Shown: positions 34,619-43,802 of the stretch, piece after piece
How positions within the stretch are numbered: the first letter of the stretch is position 1
How the letters are laid out: every line of letters begins with the position of its first letter
From: Dyella solisilvae
GTDB taxonomy: Bacteria > Pseudomonadota > Gammaproteobacteria > Xanthomonadales > Rhodanobacteraceae
DNA: 64,000 nt
Direction: 5' to 3'
Assembly (NCBI RefSeq): GCF_003351225.1
Contig: NZ_QQSY01000002.1
Coordinates: forward strand, 83,991-147,990
Translations under genes and position numbers: made by a program
Notes under the pieces: model-generated
Told to the model about the DNA's origin: nothing
What the model saw: the letters and a program-made list of their open reading frames with translations, nothing else
Databases searched by the model: none

Positions 34619-36031
34619 ATGAACGCGACGAACGAAGGTGTGATGGCGCGCGCCGCCCTGCGCAGCGCGGCCTGGTCGGAACGCTGGTTTCCTGATGCCT
34701 GGGTGTTTGCGGCGTTGGGCGTGGTGATTGTCGCCATCGCCGCGCTGGCTTTCGGCGCCACGCCACAGGTGACGGTGAACGCGTTCGGCGACGGATTCTG
34801 GAGCCTGATTCCCTTCACCATGCAGATGGCTTTCGTGGTGATCGGCGGCTATGTGCTGGCCACCGCGCCGGTGGTCGCGCGCTTCATCGAATGGCTCGCC
34901 CACGTGCCACGCACCGGGCGAGGCGCGATCTGCTACGTCGGACTGGTGAGCATGCTCGCCTCGTTGCTGTCGTGGGGTTTCTCGCTGGTTTTCGGTGGCT
35001 TGCTGGTTCGCGCACTGGCGCGACGTGAAGAGCTGCGGATGGACTACCGCGCCGCGGGCGCCGCCGCCTATCTCGGTCTGGGCGCCGTGTGGGCGATGGG
35101 GCTGTCCTCGTCCGCCGCACAACTGCAGGCCAACCCCAAGAGCATGCCGCCTGGCCTGATCAACATCACCGGCGTGCTGCCCTTCAGCCAGACCATCTTC
35201 CTGTGGCAGTCGTTCGTGCTTACCGCCGTGCTGATCCTGGTGTCGTTGCTGATCTGCTGGCTGACCGCGCCATCCGGACAGAATGCGCGCACGGCGCAAG
35301 ACTTTGGCGTCACCGAAACGCCGACTCCTGTCTTGCCGCCGCGGCAGCGGCCCGGCGAGTGGCTCGAGTACAGCCCGGTGCTGTCGGTGCTGATCGGCCT
35401 GATGGGACTGGGCTGGCTGGGCTACGAGTTCGCCACCAAACCGGCGGTGGTCGCCATCGCCAACTTGAATACCTACAACTTCCTGTTCCTCACCTTGGGC
35501 CTGTTGCTGCATTGGCGTCCCCGCAGTTTTCTCAACGCCGTCGCGCGCGCGGTGCCAAGCACGGCCGGCGTGCTGATCCAGTTTCCGCTGTATGGCGGCA
35601 TCGCTTCGCTGCTCACCCATGCTCCGGGTTTTGCCGACGTGACGCTGGCGCACCGGCTGTCGGGGCTGTTCGTGCAGGTCGCTTCCACCGACACGTTCCC
35701 GCTGGTGATGGGCGCGTATTCGGCGATCCTAGGGTTCTTCGTACCGTCGGGCGGCGGCAAATGGCTGGTCGAGGCGCCTTACGTGATGCAGGCGGCGACC
35801 AACCTGCACGTGCACCTGGGCTGGGCCGTGCAGATCTACAACGCGGCCGAGGCGCTGCCGAACCTGATCAATCCGTTCTGGATGCTGCCCTTGCTCGGCG
35901 TGCTCGGCCTGAAGGCGCGCGACGTGGTCGGCTTCACCTTCATCCAGCTGGCGGTGCACCTGCCGCTGGTGCTGGGTTTGCTGTGGGCATTGGGGTTGAC
36001 CCTGGCTTATGTGCCGCCCGTGATTCCCTGA
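34619..36031 (+). CDS. Short-chain fatty acid transporter (AtoE family)
   Basis: Inner-membrane protein of about 470 residues with a dozen hydrophobic segments, matching the AtoE/short-chain fatty acid transporter family: WSLIPFTMQMAFVVIGGYVLA, GRGAICYVGLVSMLASLLSWGFSLVFGG, LSSSAAQLQANPKSMPP, and the C-terminal FFVPSGGGKWLVEAPYVM. ATG codons at 34613 and 34619 are both possible; a GGGGGA run precedes them. No atoDAB genes are adjacent, so the physiological substrate is an inference from the family. Confidence 0.9.
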   Translation: MNATNEGVMARAALRSAAWSERWFPDAWVFAALGVVIVAIAALAFGATPQVTVNAFGDGFWSLIPFTMQMAFVVIGGYVLATAPVVARFIEWLAHVPRTGRGAICYVGLVSMLASLLSWGFSLVFGGLLVRALARREELRMDYRAAGAAAYLGLGAVWAMGLSSSAAQLQANPKSMPPGLINITGVLPFSQTIFLWQSFVLTAVLILVSLLICWLTAPSGQNARTAQDFGVTETPTPVLPPRQRPGEWLEYSPVLSVLIGLMGLGWLGYEFATKPAVVAIANLNTYNFLFLTLGLLLHWRPRSFLNAVARAVPSTAGVLIQFPLYGGIASLLTHAPGFADVTLAHRLSGLFVQVASTDTFPLVMGAYSAILGFFVPSGGGKWLVEAPYVMQAATNLHVHLGWAVQIYNAAEALPNLINPFWMLPLLGVLGLKARDVVGFTFIQLAVHLPLVLGLLWALGLTLAYVPPVIP

Positions 36032-36041
36032 TCGATCGAGT

Positions 36042-36077
36042 GCGGCCCTGGTGCAGCGATCGCTGCACCAGGGCCGC
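36042..36077. terminator. Perfect 36-base palindrome between convergent genes
   Basis: GCGGCCCTGGTGCAGCGA joined directly to its reverse complement, ten bases after the atoE-like stop and five before the permease stop. It can form a very stable hairpin on both transcripts. There is no T tract, so it may act as a 3' stabiliser or a Rho-assisted terminator rather than a classical intrinsic one. Confidence 0.75.
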
Positions 36078-36081
36078 ATGA

Positions 36082-37398
36082 TCACAACTCGCGCAGCGCC
36101 GTCGTTACCGGCAGACGTGCGGCGCGCATGGCCGGGAACAGGCCGCCGATGAAGCCGATCGCCAGAGCCCACTTCAGACCGGTCCACAACAGTTCCGGCG
36201 ACACCTTCAGCTCGAAGCTGAGCTTGCCGACGGTGCCCGCCGCGAGGGTCGATGCGCTGTAACCGTTGAAGATCAGCCAGGCCAGCAATCCGCCCAGCAG
36301 GCCGCCGATCAGCGCCAGCAGCATGGTCTCCAGCATCACCGCCACGACGACCGGCAAACCACGGAAGCCGATCGCGCGCAGCGTGGCGATCTCGCGGGCA
36401 CGCGCCGCGACCGCGGCGAACATGGTGTTGAGCGCGCCGAACATGGCGCCGATCGCCATGATCACGCCCACGGTGATGCCGATCACGCGGATCACCTTGG
36501 TCATGCCCTCGGACTGCTTGTTGAAGTAGTCGATGGTGGTGCTGACATCCACCTTGAGTTGCGGGTTGCCGTCCAGCTCGGCCTTGAACGCGTCGTAGGC
36601 CTTGGGATCGGTCAGCCGCACGACCACTGAGGCGCGGCTGCTGCCGCGACGATAAGTATCGGCCACGACACTGGCGTCGCCCCACACCTCCGAATCCATC
36701 GCATCGCCCGACGAGAACACGCCGACCACGTTCCACTGCTGGTTACCCAGGCGGATGGTGTGGCCGGGCACGAGTCCGTCGAACTGCTTGGCCGCGCCCT
36801 TGCCCACGATCAGCTCACGCATGCCCGGCTGGAAGTTGCGCCCCTCGATGATCTTGACGTTGGGACGCACCGCCCATGCCTGGTCGCTCACGCCGCGCAA
36901 CTGCACGCTGCCTTCGTCATCGGCCGTGCCGCCCTTGAGCGGGAGATTGGCGGCCACCACAAGTTCCGGCGAGGCGATCGGCTGGCCCTTGGCGTCCTTG
37001 GCGATGCCTGGCGCCTGCGGAATCAGTACAACGCTGTCGTGGTCGAGCACGGACATCACTTCGGACGCGGACGAACCGCGCATCACGATGGCGGTATCCG
37101 CGCTGCCGGTCTTGCGCAGGGTCTCGGCGTAGCCTTCGCCCATCGCCAGCAGGGCCACCAGCACGCCCACCACGCCGGCAATGCCGATCACGATCACCGC
37201 CGACGAACCGAGGCGCTGACCGAGCGTACTGATGCCGACGCTCGCCACCGACGCGGCCTGCCTGCCACGCCGGGTGAACAGCATCCATGCTGCGAACAGC
37301 AGTACCAACAGCACCGCCCCCTGCCAGGGCAAGGCGATCCATGCCGCCAGCACCAGCACGATGAGTACCAGCAAACCGATATTGATCAAGGCATTCAT
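36082..37398 (-). CDS. FtsX-type ABC permease (second permease of the operon)
   Basis: MacB/FtsX-type permease of 438 residues. It carries two extra N-terminal membrane helices (about residues 5-42) before the usual first FtsX helix (near 68-90), then a large periplasmic MacB-PCD domain and three C-terminal helices (TVGVIMAIGAMFGALNTMFAAVAARAREIATLRAIGFR is the conserved FtsX region). Last gene of a four-gene unit: adaptor, ATPase, permease, permease. Such sets extrude peptides, lipoproteins or drugs; the substrate is unknown. Confidence 0.88.
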   Translation of the reverse strand: MNALINIGLLVLIVLVLAAWIALPWQGAVLLVLLFAAWMLFTRRGRQAASVASVGISTLGQRLGSSAVIVIGIAGVVGVLVALLAMGEGYAETLRKTGSADTAIVMRGSSASEVMSVLDHDSVVLIPQAPGIAKDAKGQPIASPELVVAANLPLKGGTADDEGSVQLRGVSDQAWAVRPNVKIIEGRNFQPGMRELIVGKGAAKQFDGLVPGHTIRLGNQQWNVVGVFSSGDAMDSEVWGDASVVADTYRRGSSRASVVVRLTDPKAYDAFKAELDGNPQLKVDVSTTIDYFNKQSEGMTKVIRVIGITVGVIMAIGAMFGALNTMFAAVAARAREIATLRAIGFRGLPVVVAVMLETMLLALIGGLLGGLLAWLIFNGYSASTLAAGTVGKLSFELKVSPELLWTGLKWALAIGFIGGLFPAMRAARLPVTTALREL

Positions 37399-37408
37399 GG
37401 TGTGATCC

Positions 37409-38575
37409 TCAGCGTCCAGCCAGGGCGTCGACGATATTCAGGCGCATGGCGCGCAGCGCCGGCAAAGCGCCCACCAGCAGACCGATGGCGATCATCAGGA
37501 CTAGTCCCAGCGCCCAGCTGCCACCCCTTACGCTTGGCAGGTTGAGCATGCCGCCGCTGCCGGCACTGACGATGGGAATGATCAGCGTCGCCAATCCCAG
37601 CCCAAGCACACCGCCGATCAGCAGCAACAAAACCGACTCGGCCAGCACGATCGCCAGCACCGCATGGTTGGAGAAGCCGATGGTCTTGAGCACCGCCAGT
37701 TCGCTGGTCCGCTCACGCACCGCCTGCATCATGGTGTTGCCGGACAGCAGCAGCAGGGTGAAGAACACCGCGCCCATGATCGCGCCCACGATCAGGCCGA
37801 TGTCGGCCAGCTGCTTCATCCAGTTGGCGGTGGCGGCCTGTTCGGTCTGCGTGCGCGTCTCGTGGTCGGAGTTCGCGGAAATGGCATCAATCGCTTTCGC
37901 CACGCGATCGGCCTGGTTCACATCGGCCACGCGTGTCACGTACCAGCCCACCGTGCCGCGGTTGAACGGCGTGGTTTCGTCGAAGTACTTCCAGTGCAGC
38001 AACAGCAGCTGGTCGTAGAAGCCACCGGCCTTCTTGTCCTTGGAATGCAGGATGCCTACCACGTCGAAGGTCCAGTTCTTGCTGCCCTGGTGGTTGGGGA
38101 AGATGGTCGACTGCATCGGGATCTTGTCGCCCACCTTCCAGTGGAAGCGCTGCGCCAGCTTCTCACCAACCAGCACGCCGGTGCGTGTGTCGTCAAACGC
38201 CTTGCGCTCGGCCGGGCTCACCTCGATCTCCGGATAGAGGTCGATGTAGTTCGGCTCCACCGCAAAGCTGAAGACCTGGTTGTGCGGATCCTGGTAGGCG
38301 CCGCCGAACCAGTTCGCATAAGTGACCATCTTTACGCCCGGCACCTGTGCGATCTGCGATTCCAGCGATTGCGGCAGGGTCTGGATGAAGGACAGTTTGG
38401 AGCCCGTCTGCAGGCGCTGCGCGCCGTTCGCACTCTGGCCCGCCTGGTTGAAGGAAGTGCGCACCGCATCGAGCATGCCGAACAGCAGGAACGCGGCGAT
38501 GATCGACACGAGCGTGAGTATCGTGCGGGTCTTGCGCCGGAACAGCGCCGCCCAGATGAGATGGAGATATTTCAT
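37409..38575 (-). CDS. FtsX-type ABC permease (first permease of the operon)
   Basis: FtsX/MacB-family permease of 388 residues: one N-terminal helix (TRTILTLVSIIAAFLLFGML), a periplasmic domain of about 220 residues, then three C-terminal helices with the conserved TMMQAVRERTSELAVLKTIGFS region. Ten bases separate it from the second permease. The two permeases differ in sequence and probably form a heterodimer with the shared ATPase. Confidence 0.9.
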   Translation of the reverse strand: MKYLHLIWAALFRRKTRTILTLVSIIAAFLLFGMLDAVRTSFNQAGQSANGAQRLQTGSKLSFIQTLPQSLESQIAQVPGVKMVTYANWFGGAYQDPHNQVFSFAVEPNYIDLYPEIEVSPAERKAFDDTRTGVLVGEKLAQRFHWKVGDKIPMQSTIFPNHQGSKNWTFDVVGILHSKDKKAGGFYDQLLLLHWKYFDETTPFNRGTVGWYVTRVADVNQADRVAKAIDAISANSDHETRTQTEQAATANWMKQLADIGLIVGAIMGAVFFTLLLLSGNTMMQAVRERTSELAVLKTIGFSNHAVLAIVLAESVLLLLIGGVLGLGLATLIIPIVSAGSGGMLNLPSVRGGSWALGLVLMIAIGLLVGALPALRAMRLNIVDALAGR

Positions 38576-38585
38576 CGCCGCATCC

Positions 38586-39272
38586 TCACGCGATGGCCTG
38601 TTCGACCAGGGTGCCCTTGTCCAGATGCAGGGTGTGGTTGGCGTACTCGGCGGCCTTGGGATCGTGCGTGACCATCACGATGGTCTTGCCGTGCTCGCGG
38701 TTGAGCACGCGCAACAACCCGAGTACTTCCTCTGCTGACTGGCGATCCAGGTCACCGGTCGGCTCGTCGCAGACCAGCAGGGTCGGGTCGGACACGATCG
38801 CGCGCGCGATCGCCACGCGCTGTTGCTGGCCGCCCGACAGCTCGCTGGGCTTGTGCGAGGAGCGATCGCCCAGCCCCACCAGTTGCAGCGCGATGGACGC
38901 ATTCTTGCGTCGCTGCGCGGCCGAGAGCTTGGTCAGCAGCAGGGGCAGCTCCACGTTGCGCTGCGCCGAGAGCATCGGCATCAGGTTGTAGAACTGGAAC
39001 ACGAAGCCCACGTGGGAGGCGCGCCATTTCGCAAGCGCGCCACCGCCGAGTTGGTCCAACCGCTGTCCGGCCACCGTGATGCTGCCGCCGCTGGGCGTAT
39101 CCAGCCCGCCGATGAGGTTGAGCAGGGTGGTCTTGCCGGAACCGGAGGGGCCCATCAACGCCAGGAAATCGCCTTCGGCAATGTCCAGGTTGATGTGGTG
39201 CAGCACTTCGACCTTCTGCTTGCCGCGCTCGTACACCTTGGACAGATCGCGGGTTTCGATCAACGTACTCAT
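38586..39272 (-). CDS. ABC transporter ATPase (MacB/LolD class)
   Basis: ABC ATPase of 228 residues from MSTLIETRDLSKVYERG. Walker A GPSGSGKTTLLNL, Q-loop FVFQFYNLMPMLSA, signature LSGGQQQRVAIARA, Walker B LLVCDEPTGDLD, and H-loop VMVTHDPKAAEYA are all present. LolD-like specificity in pairing with FtsX permeases. A slightly upstream ATG at 39302 is possible but adds residues without family support. Confidence 0.94.
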   Translation of the reverse strand: MSTLIETRDLSKVYERGKQKVEVLHHINLDIAEGDFLALMGPSGSGKTTLLNLIGGLDTPSGGSITVAGQRLDQLGGGALAKWRASHVGFVFQFYNLMPMLSAQRNVELPLLLTKLSAAQRRKNASIALQLVGLGDRSSHKPSELSGGQQQRVAIARAIVSDPTLLVCDEPTGDLDRQSAEEVLGLLRVLNREHGKTIVMVTHDPKAAEYANHTLHLDKGTLVEQAIA

Positions 39273-39349
39273 GCCTGTGCTCCTGAATCGTTGGTTGTGC
39301 ATCGCCCGACGCGATGCATCCGATCATGCGCAGCGGTGGGACAACCCGC

Positions 39350-40600
39350 TCATTCCTTGGACTTGGATGGCACGCTCACGCGCGCGCCGTCCCTGAGTTC
39401 CGCCGGTGGCGACACCACCACCGTATCGCCTGCTTCCACGCCCGCCGGCAGCAGGCGCTGATCCACCTGGGGCGCCGCCGACGGCGATACCGTGCGTTGC
39501 TGCACCTGCTCGCCCGACAGCACGAACACCACCGGATGCCCGTCGCGCTGCGCGATCGCCGTAGCCGGCACCAGCACACCCTTGAGGCTCGCCTCGCTGG
39601 CCTGCGTCGCCTGCTTCTGCTCCAGGAACGACACGCGCACGCCCATGTCCGGCACGATGCGTGCGTCCTTGTGCTCCAGCGCCACGCGCACCTTCACCGT
39701 GGCCTTGCCTCGATCAGCCGCCGGCACGATCGCGATCACGTGCGACGGAATCCGCCAGTCGGGGTAGGCATCCAGCACCGCCTCGGCGGGCATGCCGGGC
39801 TTCACGCGTCCGATGTACGCCTCGTTGACGTCCACGTCCACTTCCAGCGAATCCATGTCCACCACCGTGCCGATGCCGGTGCGGGTGAAACCGCCGCCAG
39901 CGGAGAACGGCGAGACGATTTCGCCTACCTGGGCGTCCTTGGTGGTGATCACGCCGTCGAACGGCGAGCGGATCACGCAGTAGTCGAAGTTGACCTGCGC
40001 CTCCACCACCTGCGCGTCGGCCGAGTCCGCACTGCGTTGCTGCGACACCAGCTGGGCGCGCGTGCTGTCGGTCAGTGTGCGCGCCTGTTCGGCGGCCTGA
40101 GCGGGTACGAGGCCCTTGACGGCCAGCGCCTCCTGCCGCGCCTGGTCTCGTATGTTCTGCGCCAGCTGCGCCTGGTATTGCGCCACAAGGGCATGGGCGG
40201 CGGCAGCCTGGGTCCGCGCGGCTTCCAGCGCGGCCTTGTATTGCGAGTCGTCGAGGCGGGCGACGATCTGGCCTTGCTTGACGTGATCGCCTTCCTCGAT
40301 CAGCACCTGGGTCAGCGTGCCGGTGATCTGCGCCGACACCGTGGCCTGCCGGCGCGCCGTCACATAGCCGGTGGCCTGCAGCACCGCGCCGGCCGCTGCC
40401 TGGGAAGCGGCCGGTTGCGCCTGCGCCGTTTGTACGTCAATGGCTCGCCGGCCCGTGATCAGCCAGACCGCACCGCCTGCCAGCGCCAGCACCACGACCA
40501 CGCCGGCCACGATCCACGGCCAGCGGCCCGGTCCCTGGCCGTGCGCTTCGCGCTGGTGCTTCTCGATGCGCAGTTCCTTCAGTAGATCCGCATTTGACAC
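39350..40600 (-). CDS. Periplasmic adaptor (HlyD/MacA-like) of the ABC system
   Basis: Membrane-fusion protein of 416 residues. N-terminal cytosolic stub (SNADLLKELRIEKHQRE), one membrane helix (WPWIVAGVVVVLALAGGAVWLI), lipoyl/biotinyl-like half motifs (ATVSAQITGTLTQVLIEEGDHVKQGQIVARLDD split, and VIRSPFDGVITTKDAQVGEIV), an alpha-hairpin of Ala/Gln-rich heptads between them, and beta-barrel and membrane-proximal domains. The start is a GTG at 40600 with AGGGAG six bases upstream; no ATG fits. First gene of the ABC operon. No TolC-like gene is nearby. Confidence 0.88.
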   Translation of the reverse strand: MSNADLLKELRIEKHQREAHGQGPGRWPWIVAGVVVVLALAGGAVWLITGRRAIDVQTAQAQPAASQAAAGAVLQATGYVTARRQATVSAQITGTLTQVLIEEGDHVKQGQIVARLDDSQYKAALEAARTQAAAAHALVAQYQAQLAQNIRDQARQEALAVKGLVPAQAAEQARTLTDSTRAQLVSQQRSADSADAQVVEAQVNFDYCVIRSPFDGVITTKDAQVGEIVSPFSAGGGFTRTGIGTVVDMDSLEVDVDVNEAYIGRVKPGMPAEAVLDAYPDWRIPSHVIAIVPAADRGKATVKVRVALEHKDARIVPDMGVRVSFLEQKQATQASEASLKGVLVPATAIAQRDGHPVVFVLSGEQVQQRTVSPSAAPQVDQRLLPAGVEAGDTVVVSPPAELRDGARVSVPSKSKE

Positions 40601-40815
40601 ACGCACTCCCTGCCGGCGTCCGCCGGTTCCGCGATGCCGCAACGATGCTGGAGCGGCCCTGCCGCCACCAGACGCCCCCATCAACTGTTGATGATGACAG
40701 CTGTCACCTCCGCGGGGCTGAAACGGGGCGGTTGTACCCGCGAGCGGTGGTCGAATAAAAGCTGACGTGACATGTGACTGGCGCCCCAAGGCGGCGGTGG
40801 TACCCTTGCGGGACT

Positions 40816-41502
40816 ATGTCCTACGCCATCACGCCTCCCGCCATTCCGTCCCTTCCCGTCATCGGCAGCGACCAGCGCTTCCCGGTGCGCCGCATCTTCT
40901 GCATCGGCCGCAACTACGCCGAACATGCCCGGGAGATGGGAGCTACTGTCGACAAGGATACGCCGCTGTTCTTCTGCAAGCCCGCGGACGCCGTGGTGAC
41001 CGACGGCGCGGACGTGCCCTATCCGCAGGCCACCAGTGACCTTCATCACGAGGTGGAAATGGTGGTGGCGCTGGGCGGCGGTGGCCGTGACATCCCGGTC
41101 GAGCAGGCCGCCGCGATGGTATGGGGCTACGGCGTGGGGCTGGACCTGACCCGCCGCGACCTGCAGGCGGTGGCCAAGGCCAAGAGCCATCCGTGGGACG
41201 TGGCCAAGGCGTTCGACCACTCCGCGCCGGTGTCGGCATTGCGCCCGGCCAGCGAGGTGCACCTCGATGCTGACAGCACGCTGACACTGAGCATCAACGG
41301 CCAGACCCGTCAGCACGGCCGGCTTGGCGACATGGTGCATCCGGTGCCCGAGATCATCGCCATCCTCTCGACCTTATTCGAGCTGAAGGCGGGCGACCTG
41401 ATCTTCACCGGCACGCCGGCGGGCGTATCGGCGCTGCAGCGCGGCGACCGCTTCCATGCCGAGCTTGCGGGCGTGGCGGTGCTGGAAGGGCGTGTGGCCT
41501 GA
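40816..41502 (+). CDS. Fumarylacetoacetate hydrolase-family protein
   Basis: FAH-family enzyme of 228 residues, the size of YcgM/acylpyruvase-like members. Motifs: IGRNYAEHAREMG, FCKPADAVV, metal-binding acidic residues in LHHEVEMVVALG, GYGVGLDLTRRDLQ, and GDLIFTGTPAGVSAL. Likely hydrolyses acylpyruvates or decarboxylates oxaloacetate, as known for the family, but the exact substrate is open. Starts MSYAITPP at 40816; TACCCT about 10 bases upstream and no clear ribosome site suggest a very short leader. Divergent from the ABC operon. Confidence 0.9.
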   Translation: MSYAITPPAIPSLPVIGSDQRFPVRRIFCIGRNYAEHAREMGATVDKDTPLFFCKPADAVVTDGADVPYPQATSDLHHEVEMVVALGGGGRDIPVEQAAAMVWGYGVGLDLTRRDLQAVAKAKSHPWDVAKAFDHSAPVSALRPASEVHLDADSTLTLSINGQTRQHGRLGDMVHPVPEIIAILSTLFELKAGDLIFTGTPAGVSALQRGDRFHAELAGVAVLEGRVA

Positions 41503-41518
41503 GGCCAAATTCGCCGCT

Positions 41519-41635
41519 GTCATCCCTGCATGGACAGGGACACCTTGCTTTCACCAGGCACGGAAGACACTGCATGACTCGCCCCTTCGGGGCGTTCTGC
41601 GGGCAACGCGCTTGCTCCGCTTTCACAGGGATGAC
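41519..41635. repeat. Composite BIME-like repeat
   Basis: GTCATCCCTG (41519-41528) is repeated inverted as CAGGGATGAC (41626-41635). Between them is a short hairpin CGCCCCTTCGGGGCG (41580-41594). The outer arms match the start of the scattered GTCAT(T/C)CC repeats of this order. It fills most of the gap between the FAH-family gene and mscL. Confidence 0.55.
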
Positions 41636-41734
41636 CGGAAGCTGTCGGAAGCTGGCATGGGCCTCGCTGCGCGCCTGACGCACCCCATCCCGCTGCGCTA
41701 GAGTTTCCCTGTCGTCCAGCCCAGGGAGAGAAGC

Positions 41735-42151
41735 ATGAGCATGTTCAAAGAGTTCAAAGAATTCGCCATGCGTGGCAACGTCATCGACCTCGCGGTCGGT
41801 GTGGTCATCGGCGGTGCCTTCGGCAAGATCGTCACCGCGCTGGTCGACCAGCTCATCATGCCGCCGATCGGCTACATCACCGGCGGCATCGACTTTTCGG
41901 ACATGAAGTGGGTGCTCAAGCCCGCCGACAACAGCAACCCGGCGCACAAGATCGCCGAGGTGGCGATCGGCTACGGCACCTTCATCAACACGCTGATCCA
42001 GTTCATCATCATCGCCTTCGCGATCTTCCTGGTGGTCAAGGCCATCAACAAGCTCACCCGTCGCCAGGAAGCCGCGCCCGCGCCGCCGCCGGCCGACGTG
42101 GTGCTGCTGACCGAAATCCGCGACCTGCTCAAGGCGCAGAATCAGAAGTGA
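41735..42151 (+). CDS. mscL: Large-conductance mechanosensitive channel MscL
   Basis: MscL of 138 residues, two membrane helices, which opens under membrane tension to release solutes during osmotic downshock. Signature [27 protein letters not shown] at the N-terminus and [21 protein letters not shown] in helix two, then a Pro-rich linker and the C-terminal helix ([12 protein letters not shown]). Ribosome site GGGAGAGA precedes the ATG. Confidence 0.97.
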   Translation: MSMFKEFKEFAMRGNVIDLAVGVVIGGAFGKIVTALVDQLIMPPIGYITGGIDFSDMKWVLKPADNSNPAHKIAEVAIGYGTFINTLIQFIIIAFAIFLVVKAINKLTRRQEAAPAPPPADVVLLTEIRDLLKAQNQK

Positions 42152-42157
42152 GTAAAG

Positions 42158-42209
42158 AGGAGTGAGTAGTGAGAGAAAAGCACCAAGCTCTCTCTCATTT
42201 CTCACTCCT
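42158..42209. repeat. GAGTGAG-type imperfect inverted repeat
   Basis: Left arm AGGAGTGAGTAGTGAGAGA (42158-42176) pairs with 42191-42209 at 17 of 19 positions. The right side continues as further CTCACT(T/C) copies to about 42230. This purine/pyrimidine-biased repeat directly follows mscL and is unlike the GC-rich REP elements elsewhere in the window. Confidence 0.7.
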
Positions 42210-42304
42210 CACTTCTCACTCCTCGCTCTCCCCCCATGACTTCTGGCCTAAGCGGCCGCTCCCGGGCACGCGATAATCGCTGTTTCCGCCCAAGGAGCTT
42301 CCCC

Positions 42305-43744
42305 ATGCGTCGCCTGCCCCTTTCACTGCTCGCCGCCAGCCTGATGCTCGCCATCGGCACGGCCAACGCCGCCACCCAGACCACGGTTCCCGCCGCCGCG
42401 GTGAAGTCGGCCGAACAGCTGCGCGACAAGGCGATGAGTGACAACACCGGCTACCAGATCGTCGAGTCGCTCACCACCGAGGTGGGCCCGCGTCTGGCCG
42501 GCAGCCCGGCCGACGCGCGCGGTCGCGAGTGGGCCATCGCCAAGTTCAAGGCGCTGGGCTTCGACAAGGTCTACACCGAGGAAGTGAGCTATCCGCTGTG
42601 GGAGCGCCGCAGCGAGCACGCCGAGATCGTCGCGCCGTTCCCGCAACCGCTGGCGCTGATCGCGCTGGGCTACTCGGCCGCCACGCCCAAGGGTGGACTG
42701 ACCGCCGAAGTTGTGCGCTTCGACAGCCTCGATGCGCTGAAGAAGGCCGATCCGGCCAGCGTGAAGGGCAAGATCGTGTTCGTCGACGCGCACATGACGC
42801 GCCAGAAGGACGGTCGCGACTACGCCATCGGCTCCGGCGTGCGCGTGGGTGGCCCGGTGATCGCCTCGAAGATGGGCGCCGCTGCCTTCCTGTTGCGCTC
42901 GGCCGGCACCGATGCCCACAGCCGCACGCCGCACACGGGCGTCACCGGCTTCAAGGATCCGAAGGACGCCATCCCGGCGGCCGCGCTGTCCAATCCCGAC
43001 GCCGACCAGCTCACGCGCGTGCTCGCCTACGGCAAGCCGGTCAGCATCAAGCTCGATCTCGATTGCGGCATCACCGGCACCTATAAGGGCGCCAATGTGA
43101 TTGGCGAAGTCACCGGCAAGAAGCATCCGGATCAGGTCGTGGTCATCGGCGGTCACCTCGATTCGTGGGACCCGGGCACCGGCGCGATCGACGACGGCGC
43201 GGGTGTGGCCATCGCCATGGCCGCCGGCAAGCTCATCCATGACATGCCGCAGCGTCCGGACCGCACCATCCGCGTGATCGCCTTCGCGAACGAGGAAATG
43301 GGCCTTTGGGGCGGCCGCGCCTACGCCGAGAAGCATGCGGCCGAGGTGTCCAAGTTCCAGCTCGGCAGCGAGTCGGACTTCGGCGCCCGCAAGGTGTGGC
43401 GCATGGGCGCCAGCGTGAAGCCGGAGGCGCGCGGCGCCATCGACCAGATCGCCAAGATGCTCGCCCCGATCGGCGTGGACTACGACGGCAAGATGCCTGG
43501 CGGCGGCGGTTCGGATCTGTCGCAGATGCATGCCAAGGGCATGGCGGCGCTGAGCCTGACCCAGGACGGCACCGACTACTTCGACTTCCACCACACCGCC
43601 AACGACACGCTCGACAAGATCGACCCGAAGGAACTGGCGCAGAACGTGGCGGTGTACGCGACCTTCTCGTACATGGCGGCCCAGGCCGACGGCGACTTCG
43701 GCTCGGCGCCGGGCGCATTCGCGAACGACGGCGCGGAAGAGTAA
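42305..43744 (+). CDS. Secreted M28-family zinc aminopeptidase
   Basis: Exported metallopeptidase of 479 residues. Signal peptide MRRLPLSLLAASLMLAIGTANA; a PA-domain insertion (about residues 130-260, with ARGW-free core VRVGGPVIASKMGAAAFLLRS); then an M28 catalytic domain with zinc motifs GGHLDSWDPGTGAIDDGAG, FANEEMGLWGG, ESDFG and a final His in FDFHHTANDT. It probably trims peptides in the periplasm or outside the cell. The ATG at 42305 has AAGGAGC upstream. Confidence 0.92.
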   Translation: MRRLPLSLLAASLMLAIGTANAATQTTVPAAAVKSAEQLRDKAMSDNTGYQIVESLTTEVGPRLAGSPADARGREWAIAKFKALGFDKVYTEEVSYPLWERRSEHAEIVAPFPQPLALIALGYSAATPKGGLTAEVVRFDSLDALKKADPASVKGKIVFVDAHMTRQKDGRDYAIGSGVRVGGPVIASKMGAAAFLLRSAGTDAHSRTPHTGVTGFKDPKDAIPAAALSNPDADQLTRVLAYGKPVSIKLDLDCGITGTYKGANVIGEVTGKKHPDQVVVIGGHLDSWDPGTGAIDDGAGVAIAMAAGKLIHDMPQRPDRTIRVIAFANEEMGLWGGRAYAEKHAAEVSKFQLGSESDFGARKVWRMGASVKPEARGAIDQIAKMLAPIGVDYDGKMPGGGGSDLSQMHAKGMAALSLTQDGTDYFDFHHTANDTLDKIDPKELAQNVAVYATFSYMAAQADGDFGSAPGAFANDGAEE

Positions 43745-43765
43745 TCGCCCGCCGCGGCGGACATG

Positions 43766-43796
43766 AAAAGGGCGGCCTCAGGGCCGCCCTTTTTTT
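43766..43796 (+). terminator. Rho-independent terminator after M28 peptidase
   Basis: AAAAGGGCGGCC-TCAG-GGCCGCCCTTTT with a run of T on the plus strand, 22 bases after the stop. The A run also makes it usable on the minus strand. Confidence 0.95.
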
Positions 43797-43802
43797 GCGT
43801 GC

